This document shows, one piece after another, positions 33,268-39,317 of a stretch of DNA of 39,317 nucleotides; position 1 is the first letter of the stretch; every line of letters begins with the position of its first letter. The DNA is from an uncultured Ruminococcus sp. GTDB taxonomy: Bacteria > Bacillota > Clostridia > Oscillospirales > Ruminococcaceae. The notes beneath the pieces are model-generated. The model was not told the origin of the DNA, ran no database searches, and saw only the letters and a list, made by a program, of their open reading frames with translations. A program made the translations under genes and the position numbers. The stretch is from positions 1 to 39,317 of the forward strand of contig CADAES010000021.1 in assembly GCA_902786975.1 (NCBI GenBank), written 5' to 3'.

Positions 33268-34107
33268 ATGAAGCTGATGCAGTTTCGCATAGATGACATC
33301 ATAAAGTCTGCTCTGGCAGAGGATATAAACTATATAGACGTAACGACCGACTACCTTATCGACGAGGACTCGGTATCGACAGCAAGGTATGTTTCAAAAG
33401 ATGAGGGCGTGCTTTGCGGTATCGAGATCGCTCTGAGGGTGTTTGAGCTTCTGGATAAGGACGTTAAGACTGAAATACTAATCCACGACGGCGAAAAGGT
33501 GAAAAAGGGCGACATCATTGCAAGGATAACAGGCTCGACGAGAGCTTTGCTCAAGGGTGAGAGGACAGCGCTCAACATCGTTCAGCACATGTCTGGAATA
33601 GCTACGGCGACAAACAGATGCGTTGAGCTTGTTAAGGGCACCGGAGCTTCTATCGCCGACACAAGAAAAACTCTCCCGGGGCTGAGAGAGCTTCAGAAAT
33701 ACGCTGTGACCGTCGGCGGCGGCAAAAACCACAGGTACAACCTTTCAGACTGTGCTATGCTCAAGGACACTCACCTTGACGCTTACGGCTCGATGACGGG
33801 AGCAGTGAATGCTCTGCGTGAAAAAATGGGTCACACGGTAAAGATAGAGGTCGAGGTATCTGACCTTGAACAACTGAAAGAGGCTCTTGACCTTGGCGTT
33901 GAGATAATAATGCTTGACAATATGAGCTGTGAGGATATGACAAAAGCTGTGCAGATAACAAAAGGCAGAGCTAAGCTTGAGGCTTCGGGAAACGTTACCG
34001 AAAAGACTATCACATCTATCGCTCAGACAGGCGTGGATATAATCTCGCTCGGTGCGCTGACCCACTCGGTCAAGGCTTTTGACATATCAATGAAAATGGA
34101 TAAATAA
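33268..34107 (+). CDS. nadC: Nicotinate-nucleotide pyrophosphorylase (carboxylating)
   Basis: A 279-residue enzyme that makes nicotinate mononucleotide from quinolinate and PRPP. The N-terminal ALAEDINYIDVTTDYL, GERTALNIVQHMSGIAT, the substrate-binding DTRKTLPGLRELQKYAV with GGGKNHRYNLSD, and EVEVSDLEQLKEAL / LDNMS in the barrel are all typical. It follows nadB by 27 nt with AAAGGA as ribosome site. It is intact, whereas nadB in front of it is broken. nadA is not next to it. Confidence 0.95.
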   Translation: MKLMQFRIDDIIKSALAEDINYIDVTTDYLIDEDSVSTARYVSKDEGVLCGIEIALRVFELLDKDVKTEILIHDGEKVKKGDIIARITGSTRALLKGERTALNIVQHMSGIATATNRCVELVKGTGASIADTRKTLPGLRELQKYAVTVGGGKNHRYNLSDCAMLKDTHLDAYGSMTGAVNALREKMGHTVKIEVEVSDLEQLKEALDLGVEIIMLDNMSCEDMTKAVQITKGRAKLEASGNVTEKTITSIAQTGVDIISLGALTHSVKAFDISMKMDK

Positions 34108-34108
34108 A

Positions 34109-34561
34109 ATGAAATGGTACACAGATAAGTATTACGATCTGCAAAACGCAAAGCCAATAATCTCGCTGTGCGGAGACGACTGTGCGGTATGTCCGAGATT
34201 CCTTGCAAAAACAGACGACGAGCTTCACCAGACGGCTGTATTCTGGGAAAAAGCAGGCTGGCGTGACAGGGTCGTTTCAAATGAGGAGATAAGCTGCACA
34301 GGCTGCGCAAGCAAAGGAGTCTGCGCATTCGGACTGCTGGAATGTGTGAAAAGTCACGGTGTCAGCAGATGTCAGCAGTGCAGGGAGTTTGTATGCGAAA
34401 AGATAAAGAAAGCTATGGAAAACTCCGATGCAAAAAAAGCAACTTGCAAAAATGCCTGCGAGTCGGAAAAAGAATTTGAACTGTTTTGCAGGTCATTTTA
34501 CGAGAAAGAAAAAAATCTGAACATCCATAATCAACACAATAAAACCAGAGATCGAAAATGA
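34109..34561 (+). CDS. DUF3795 Cys-rich protein
   Basis: A 150-residue protein with the DUF3795 Cys pattern: CGDDCAVCPRF (near residue 22), CTGCASKGVCAFGLLEC (about 68-84), and CQQCREFVCEKI. The spaced Cys pairs suggest binding of zinc or an iron-sulfur cluster; function is unknown. It begins one base after the nadC stop and has no clear Shine-Dalgarno, so it probably depends on translation of nadC. It overlaps the next gene by 4 nt. Confidence 0.78.
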   Translation: MKWYTDKYYDLQNAKPIISLCGDDCAVCPRFLAKTDDELHQTAVFWEKAGWRDRVVSNEEISCTGCASKGVCAFGLLECVKSHGVSRCQQCREFVCEKIKKAMENSDAKKATCKNACESEKEFELFCRSFYEKEKNLNIHNQHNKTRDRK

Positions 34562-34779
34562 AAACAGTTTTAAAAGTACTGTACTATATCTCAATAGCAA
34601 TCTACATGTGCAGCGGCGCCTTTTTTATAGTACTGGAATTTATGCCTGATGTTTCGGTCATTCCTGAAACGGTCAGAAAAACAGTCCTTATCATCGGGCT
34701 GATATTCCTTGCGTATGCAATAGTTTATTATGCCGTGCAACAGCGCAAAAAAACATTAAAACCAAAAATGAGGAGATGA
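34558..34779 (+). CDS. Small two-helix membrane protein
   Basis: A 73-residue protein with two hydrophobic segments (about residues 7-27 and 42-63) and a very basic C-terminus. No family was recognised. Its start overlaps the DUF3795 stop (ATGA), and its own stop lies in the ribosome-site region of the nucleoside phosphorylase. The tight packing supports it as real. Confidence 0.68.
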   Translation: MKTVLKVLYYISIAIYMCSGAFFIVLEFMPDVSVIPETVRKTVLIIGLIFLAYAIVYYAVQQRKKTLKPKMRR

Positions 34780-34784
34780 CAGAT

Positions 34785-35591
34785 ATGTCAAGCCTTATCG
34801 ATACCGAAAGACAGTTTCACATAGCAACACTTCCAAGTGAGGTGGGCAGATATGTCATATTGCCGGGCGACCCGTTCAGAGTGCCAAAGATAGCCGAGTA
34901 CATCGACGGGGCTGTCCAGGTTGCGCACAACAGAGAGTTCAACGTTTACACGGGCACTCTCGGCGGCGAAAAAGTAACGGTCTGTTCCACAGGAATCGGA
35001 GGACCGTCAGCGGCTATCGCTGTAGAGGAGCTTGTTAAGTGCGGAGCTGACACATTCATTCGCATAGGCACCTGCGGAGGCATGAACGACTGCGTGTATG
35101 CAGGCGACCTTATAATTGCTACGGCTGCGGTCAGAGGCGAGGGCACTTCGTATGAATATATGCCGTCCACTTATCCTGCAGCGGCTGATTTCACGGTGGT
35201 ATCGGCAATCGTTGAAGCTGCACAGACGCTCAGCGATGATCGCAGGGGCAACGGCTTCCACGTCGGGGTCGTTCACAGCAAGGACAGCTTCTACGGTCAG
35301 CTCGAACCGGACAACTCCCCTGTCAGCGACGGCGTTAAAAGCCGCTGGGATTCGTATGTAAGACTGGGCTGTCTGGCTTCAGAAATGGAATGTGCGGCGC
35401 TGTTCTCGGTCGGACAGGCAAGGAATGTCCGCTGCGGCGCAGTGCTTGCGAGCCTTTGGAACTGTCAGAAAAATCTAAACGAGGGTGCTGACGAGAGCAT
35501 CACTCTTGACACAGACAGAGCTATAAGATGCAGCGTTAAGGCTATAGAGATTCTGATAAACGAGGATAAGCTCAGACAAGGGGGAAAATAG
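34785..35591 (+). CDS. udp: Nucleoside phosphorylase (uridine phosphorylase-like)
   Basis: A 268-residue phosphorylase that splits a nucleoside with phosphate into base and ribose-1-phosphate. The phosphate-binding start VILPGDPFRVPKIAEY, VCSTGIGGPSAAIAVEELVKCGADTFIRIGTCG, and EMECAALF in the C-terminal part fit the NP-1 family, closest to uridine phosphorylases. The ATG at 34785 is chosen because AGGAG ends 9 nt before it. An in-frame ATG at 34776 overlaps that site and the previous stop. Uridine as substrate is likely but not proven. It lies in the nadB-nadC transcript, which suggests nucleoside salvage. Confidence 0.87.
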   Translation: MSSLIDTERQFHIATLPSEVGRYVILPGDPFRVPKIAEYIDGAVQVAHNREFNVYTGTLGGEKVTVCSTGIGGPSAAIAVEELVKCGADTFIRIGTCGGMNDCVYAGDLIIATAAVRGEGTSYEYMPSTYPAAADFTVVSAIVEAAQTLSDDRRGNGFHVGVVHSKDSFYGQLEPDNSPVSDGVKSRWDSYVRLGCLASEMECAALFSVGQARNVRCGAVLASLWNCQKNLNEGADESITLDTDRAIRCSVKAIEILINEDKLRQGGK

Positions 35592-35592
35592 C

Positions 35593-36225
35593 GTGGACAG
35601 ATTCAACGGTGCTTGGGAAGAAAAAGGCGTTATAGGTCCGAGAGTAGAGATACAGGGCAACAGGCTCATTCGGCTGTGGAACGCTAACATTGTGCTCGAG
35701 ACGGATTTTGAGACCTTTGAAGAGGGTGGAAAGACCGTGCTGAAGCTTGTACACAGCGGGCTCAGAGATTCAAGCTCGATAGATCCGTATGCCACCATAA
35801 AGGAATGTTACTACGACGGTGCGGCGCTTGTATTCATCGACGAATACAGGTTTGCGGGCGAGACTGTGCTAAGAATGACTCCCACGTCAAACAGCCGCTA
35901 CGGCAACGTAACGATAGTCAGCGACGAAGTAATGCCGCAGCTTCAGGGCAAGTGGGAATCCAAATACACCGACCTGCTGTTTGAGGGAAGCTTTCTGAGC
36001 ATCAGCGGTCACGGACTGAACAAGCCCGAGAGCGTAACCCAGGTAGTCGCTGTAAAGCACAACAGCCAGGGCAGCGATGAGATATTCATAATCGACAAGG
36101 ACCCCGCGAAGAAGTCTATCGGGACATACACAAGCATTATATTCTGCGGCGGCTCTTTGAAGGCGTACGTCAGAGTGAGCGACACTCAGTCTATGGAGGT
36201 CGCCTTTACAAAACTACCAGATTAA
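35593..36225 (+). CDS. Unknown two-domain beta-rich protein
   Basis: Not recognised. A 210-residue protein starting at GTG 35593, one base after the phosphorylase stop, with AAGGGGG upstream. Two similar openings are visible, NGAWEEKGVIGPRVEIQGNR at the N-terminus and QGKWESKYTDLLFEGSFLSIS near residue 120. This pattern recalls duplicated lipocalin-like small beta barrels. No signal peptide or membrane segment is seen, so it is probably cytoplasmic. It is the last gene of the nad cluster. Confidence 0.65.
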   Translation: MDRFNGAWEEKGVIGPRVEIQGNRLIRLWNANIVLETDFETFEEGGKTVLKLVHSGLRDSSSIDPYATIKECYYDGAALVFIDEYRFAGETVLRMTPTSNSRYGNVTIVSDEVMPQLQGKWESKYTDLLFEGSFLSISGHGLNKPESVTQVVAVKHNSQGSDEIFIIDKDPAKKSIGTYTSIIFCGGSLKAYVRVSDTQSMEVAFTKLPD

Positions 36226-36262
36226 AAAAAGGCCTCGGAGAACAATCAAGCTCTCTGAGGTC
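36224..36262 (-). terminator. Terminator of the AI-2E family transporter gene, at a convergent junction
   Basis: GGCCTCGGAGA (36231-36241) pairs with TCTCTGAGGTC (36252-36262). On the minus strand the stem is followed by seven T's. Those bases overlap the stop codon of the plus-strand gene. It may also slow plus-strand transcription. Confidence 0.72.
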
Positions 36263-36269
36263 TTATCGT

Positions 36270-37586
36270 TTATTCGCCTATTTTGTATTCCTTCACATCG
36301 TCGTCGCTGTCTTCATATTGAAGCTCGTTGACCTCATCGGCAGCCGGGATAACAAAGTTTTCAAGCTGCTCGGCGGTCATTGGCGGCTTCTTTTCGGGTT
36401 TGGAATAAAGATGCTCGATATCCTGCCTGTAGTATTCGGTCGTAACGGGAAGCTTTTTCTTTTTCAGCTTATTTTCGATGAACGACCTGGTGAAGCTGTA
36501 GATAAGTGCGAACATCGGCACAGCGAGCACCATGCCCACAAATCCGAACAGTCCGCCGCAGACGATGAGCGAGATGAGCACCCAGAAGCCGGGCAGTCCC
36601 GTTGAATCACCGAGTATCTTAGGTCCGAGGATATTACCGTCAAACTGCTGGAGGATAAGGATAAAGATGAAAAGCAGTATTGCCTTTTTCGGGTCGACTA
36701 TGAGCATCAGCAGCGTTGACGGAACAGCACCGATGATCGGTCCGAAGAAAGGTATGATGTTGGTCACGCCTACGATAACTGCGATAAGGATATTGTAGGG
36801 CATATTCATCAGCGTAAGTCCGATAAAGCAAAGCAGACCTATGATTATAGAGTCTATTATCTTGCCCATTATAAAGCCGGAGAACACCTTGTTTGCCTGA
36901 GATGCAACGCCCATTATCTTTGCGCAGGTGGATTTTCTGGTGATCGCAACGATAGTCTTTTTTATCTGCGCAAGCAGAGTTTCCTTATTGCACAGCATAT
37001 ATATCGAAACGATAAAGCCGAGGAGGAAGTCCTTTATAAAGGAGATTACGCCCCAGGCGCCCGAGACAAGGTCATCAAGCACAGGCTGGATCTTCTCAAA
37101 GATAACAGAGGCGTCCTTTGTGAAGGCATCAATCTTTTCGTTCACAGACTTTACAAGGCTTGGATAGCTGCTGAAAGTCTTGCTTATCCAGCCCTCAAGA
37201 TTTTCTCTCATCTCGCCCATATTATCAAACAGCAGCTTTATCGACTTGACAAGTTCGGGGACAACTATCGCTATCAAGCCTGCAACGATGCCCAGAAAGA
37301 CTATCGCCGACACGGTCACCGACAGCGCCCTTAGCAGCTTGTTCTTCCCTTTTGCCTTTTTGACCTTGCTGGAAAACAGCTTTTCAACATTCACCATTAT
37401 CGGATTCATCAGAAAAGCGATAACAAGACCCCAGATAATAGGCATCAGTACCGTTGTGAGCATCCCGAAAAAGCTCGTGATCGAGCTGAATTTCAGTATC
37501 GCAACGATGAGCAGCACGTTAGCAGCTATTACGATCGACGCATAAAGTGCGATGGTATTATATTTTTTGTTTGGCATTATCTTCAT
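36270..37586 (-). CDS. AI-2E family transporter (PF01594-like)
   Basis: A 438-residue polytopic membrane protein of the AI-2E/PerM family. Hydrophobic segments begin near residue 14; the family signature VTNIIPFFGPIIGAVPSTLLMLI lies in the central part, followed by ILQQFDGNILGPKILGD. The C-terminus (about 380-438) is acidic and cytoplasmic. Members export small molecules or act as Na+/H+ or Li+ antiporters; the cargo here is unknown. The start at 37586 is chosen for the GGAG about 9 nt upstream; a longer frame to 37667 would begin in the promoter. Confidence 0.85.
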   Translation of the reverse strand: MKIMPNKKYNTIALYASIVIAANVLLIVAILKFSSITSFFGMLTTVLMPIIWGLVIAFLMNPIMVNVEKLFSSKVKKAKGKNKLLRALSVTVSAIVFLGIVAGLIAIVVPELVKSIKLLFDNMGEMRENLEGWISKTFSSYPSLVKSVNEKIDAFTKDASVIFEKIQPVLDDLVSGAWGVISFIKDFLLGFIVSIYMLCNKETLLAQIKKTIVAITRKSTCAKIMGVASQANKVFSGFIMGKIIDSIIIGLLCFIGLTLMNMPYNILIAVIVGVTNIIPFFGPIIGAVPSTLLMLIVDPKKAILLFIFILILQQFDGNILGPKILGDSTGLPGFWVLISLIVCGGLFGFVGMVLAVPMFALIYSFTRSFIENKLKKKKLPVTTEYYRQDIEHLYSKPEKKPPMTAEQLENFVIPAADEVNELQYEDSDDDVKEYKIGE

Positions 37587-37638
37587 CAGATCACTCCAGT
37601 ATGCCTTACTATTATTGCACATATACAATATATAGATT

Positions 37639-37667
37639 ATTATACACCTATTTTTCCGAGATTGCAA
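37639..37667 (-). promoter_or_regulatory. Promoter of the AI-2E family transporter
   Basis: On the minus strand TTGCAA (37667-37662), 17-nt spacer, TATAAT (37644-37639), about 53 nt before the start codon. Confidence 0.72.
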
Positions 37668-37763
37668 CCGCTTTTTTTAATTATTTTATCATTTTATTGT
37701 CGCTGTATCGTACACGTTCACATAATATTGATTTTTAGTTCATTTTACGGATATACACACTTG

Positions 37764-37792
37764 TTGACAAAAGCTGCAAAAGCCTATATAAT
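37764..37792 (+). promoter_or_regulatory. Promoter of trpS
   Basis: TTGACA (37764-37769), 17-nt spacer, TATAAT (37787-37792), perfect consensus. The start near 37799 gives a leader of about 277 nt. Confidence 0.88.
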
Positions 37793-37799
37793 TGTTTTA

Positions 37800-38060
37800 T
37801 GAATAATACAAATCCTGTGAACAGGGGTAAGTAGCCAAAGGTAGCTTTTCAGAGAGCTGTCGGTTCGGTGTGAGACAGCAGGCGGACTTTGAGTGAATGG
37901 ACCTGTGAGGAGCAGCGGGAAAGCTCACAAGACCGAGCAAGTATCGTTCGCCGTGTTCCCTGCGTTAATGCGGACGGATATGTATGTATCCTCAGAGCCA
38001 TTGGGTGGCAAAGCGATGTTCTATCGTCCCATAGCGGAGATAGGACTTTTTTATTTTTTA
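37800..38060 (+). promoter_or_regulatory. T-box leader, tryptophan specifier (TGG)
   Basis: The stem I distal part AGAGAGCTGTC...GACAGC (about 37852-37880) matches the usual T-box form. The specifier TGG (37898-37900) follows GAA and precedes ACCTGTGAG. The T-box sequence is TGGGTGGCAAAGCGATG (about 38001-38017). The downstream terminator completes the switch. A Trp specifier before a tryptophanyl-tRNA synthetase gene is the expected match. Confidence 0.92.
38018..38060 (+). terminator. Regulated terminator of the tryptophan T-box
   Basis: GTTCTATC-G-TCC (38018-38029) pairs with GGA-GATAGGAC (38036-38046), followed by TTTTTTATTTTTT. It ends 15 nt before the trpS start codon. Confidence 0.82.
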
Positions 38061-38075
38061 TCGGGAGTGAAAACT

Positions 38076-39152
38076 ATGCAAAACAATATCATACTTACCG
38101 GTGACAGACCGACAGGGTCGCTTCACCTCGGACACTATGTCGGCTCTCTGAAAAAAAGAGTCGAGATGCAGAACACCGGAAAATATCAGACCTTTGTTAT
38201 GATAGCCGACCTGCAGGCGCTCACGGACAACGCTGACGACCCGCAGAAGATAAGGGACAACATAATGGAGGTAATGCTCGACTATCTTGCGGCAGGACTT
38301 ACCCCGGACAAGACTACTTTCCTCGTACAGTCGCATATCCCTGCGCTGTATGAGCTTCCGATGTACTATTCTAATCTCGTGACGATGTCAAGACTGGAGC
38401 GCAACCCGACTATCAAAAACGAGATAAAGATGCGTAAATTCGAGCGCAGTATCCCTGTGGGATTTATGACCTACCCTATCAGCCAGGCTGCTGACATCAC
38501 TGCTTTCAAGGCTAAGTATGTTCCCGTCGGCGAGGATCAGCTGCCGATGCTTGAACAGGCAAGAGAGATAGTAAACAGCTTCAACAGAGTTTACAACTGT
38601 GATATCCTCGTTGAGCCCGAGGCTGTACTGCCCGATTCGGACAGCTGCAACAGGCTTGTCGGAACAGACGGAAACGCTAAGATGAGCAAGTCGCTGGGCA
38701 ACTGCATTTACCTCAAGGATGACGAAAAGACGATAAAGACAAAGATAATGTCGATGTTCACCGACCCGACGCACATCAACATAACAGACCCCGGTCACAC
38801 CGAGAACAACCCTGTGTTCCTGTACCTCGAAGCGTTCTCGACAGACGAGGACTTCAAGAAGTACCTGCCCGAGTATGCAAATCTTGCCGAGATGAAGGAG
38901 CATTACGAGCGCGGCGGACTTGGCGATATGAAGTGCAAAAAGCTGCTCAACAGCGTTATGCAGGAGTATCTTGCGCCGATAAGAGCAAGGCGTGAGGAGT
39001 ACGCAAAGGATATGGGCGAGGTGCTCAATATGCTGAAAAAGGGCACTCAGCACGCTGTCGAGGTATCCAACGAAACGGTCAACGAGGTGCGCAACGCTAT
39101 CGGCATCAATTATTTCAACGACAAGACCTTTATGGACAAGATATTCAAGTAA
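38076..39152 (+). CDS. trpS: Tryptophanyl-tRNA synthetase
   Basis: A 358-residue class I synthetase that charges tRNA-Trp. TGDRPTGSLHLGHYVGS holds the HIGH motif near the N-terminus, and AKMSKSLGN is the KMSKS motif. An open frame runs back to 37893, but that part is the T-box RNA. The start at 38076 has GGGAG about 6-12 nt upstream and gives the normal N-terminus and length. It is the only gene on this transcript. Confidence 0.97.
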   Translation: MQNNIILTGDRPTGSLHLGHYVGSLKKRVEMQNTGKYQTFVMIADLQALTDNADDPQKIRDNIMEVMLDYLAAGLTPDKTTFLVQSHIPALYELPMYYSNLVTMSRLERNPTIKNEIKMRKFERSIPVGFMTYPISQAADITAFKAKYVPVGEDQLPMLEQAREIVNSFNRVYNCDILVEPEAVLPDSDSCNRLVGTDGNAKMSKSLGNCIYLKDDEKTIKTKIMSMFTDPTHINITDPGHTENNPVFLYLEAFSTDEDFKKYLPEYANLAEMKEHYERGGLGDMKCKKLLNSVMQEYLAPIRARREEYAKDMGEVLNMLKKGTQHAVEVSNETVNEVRNAIGINYFNDKTFMDKIFK

Positions 39153-39157
39153 TTTGC

Positions 39158-39189
39158 AGGCTGCGTATCATGCGCAGCCTTTCTTGTTG
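39158..39189 (+). terminator. Terminator of trpS
   Basis: AGGCTGCG (39158-39165) pairs with CGCAGCCT (39173-39180), followed by TTTCTTGTT. The tail is imperfect but the stem is perfect. Confidence 0.72.
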
Positions 39190-39215
39190 ACATAACCACG
39201 CAGGTGTATTATAAT
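39187..39215 (+). promoter_or_regulatory. Promoter of a transcript leaving the right edge
   Basis: TTGACA (39187-39192), 17-nt spacer, TATAAT (39210-39215), perfect consensus. Its -35 box touches the trpS terminator tail. Confidence 0.82.
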
Positions 39216-39221
39216 AAGATA

Positions 39222-39317
39222 AATCAGAATTTAGATTATTATCAAATTAATAGTTGTGCACCCGAAGGGGTTATAGGGGGCGATCGGAAAGCCCCCTAAA
39301 GAGTATAATAATAAATA
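39222..39317 (+). promoter_or_regulatory. Start of a leader RNA with a G/C-rich hairpin, cut by the window
   Basis: After the promoter come about 30 A/T-rich bases, a small CCC-GAA-GGG hairpin (39261-39269), and a strong stem AGGGGGC (39275-39281) with GCCCCCT (39291-39297). No T-run follows, so it is not a plain terminator. No start codon with a ribosome site is visible before the edge. A leader regulator or small RNA is possible; the identity is unknown. Confidence 0.4.

Noticed and set aside
37893-38075. Extension of trpS into the leader (start at 37893)
   Set aside because: This region contains the Trp specifier, T-box sequence and terminator, and the normal TrpRS N-terminus begins at 38076.
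1-39317. CRISPR array, prophage, insertion sequence, tRNA or rRNA
   Set aside because: No regularly spaced direct repeats, transposase or integrase motifs, or tRNA/rRNA-like segments were seen on reading both strands.

Overview
The window reads as chromosomal core-genome DNA of a Gram-positive, low-to-middling G+C anaerobe of the Clostridia, most like a gut Ruminococcus (Oscillospiraceae). The reasons are two T-box leaders, a Gram-positive-type GalT, a bifunctional AdhE (mixed-acid/ethanol fermentation), an ECF sigma/anti-sigma pair, AGGAGG-type ribosome binding sites, and many near-consensus TTGACA-17-TATAAT promoters. No phage, insertion sequence, integrase, tRNA, rRNA or CRISPR array was seen. 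The genus is inferred from gene content, not from a database match.

Layout from left to right. 1-2700 (minus): the first codons of an off-window gene behind a large hairpin, a P-loop ATPase, and a VanY-like exported peptidase. 2.9-3.7 kb (plus): dprA. 3.7-10.4 kb (minus): an operon galT - PIG-L deacetylase - yfhO - glgB. 10.5-13.6 kb (plus): leucine T-box, leuA, then an S66 LD-carboxypeptidase-like gene. 13.6-18.5 kb (minus): operon ddl - murI - DUF1934 - argS - ydcF. 18.7-19.5 kb (minus): a stand-alone eukaryotic-type hisA. 19.7-24 kb (plus): aconitase - repeat-rich membrane protein - isocitrate dehydrogenase, the oxidative branch to 2-oxoglutarate. 24-27.2 kb (minus): ECF sigma/anti-sigma pair, a lipoprotein, and a kinase-fold protein with both key Asp residues changed. 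27.5-30.1 kb (plus): adhE. 30.2-31.3 kb (minus): a membrane-anchored protein of unknown role. 31.7-36.2 kb (plus): nadB (frameshifted) - nadC - DUF3795 - small membrane protein - nucleoside phosphorylase - unknown. 36.3-37.6 kb (minus): AI-2E family transporter. 37.8-39.15 kb (plus): tryptophan T-box and trpS. The right edge holds a new promoter and the start of a structured leader.

The most unusual signal is a repeated structured element of about 140-156 nt. One copy precedes the P-loop ATPase gene (minus strand, 1350-1505) and the other precedes isocitrate dehydrogenase (plus strand, 22581-22719). Both copies sit just upstream of the ribosome binding site in the sense direction. They share the same closing stem and inner hairpins with compensating base changes, and end in the same GGGGC-GAT-GCCCC hairpin. 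It could be an undescribed cis-acting RNA or a small mobile repeat that folds. Other points of note are a 4-nt tandem duplication that breaks nadB, a candidate pseudokinase, a hairpin that buries the ribosome binding site of the left-edge gene, and a Tyr/Gln/Asp-rich repeat protein placed between two TCA-cycle genes.
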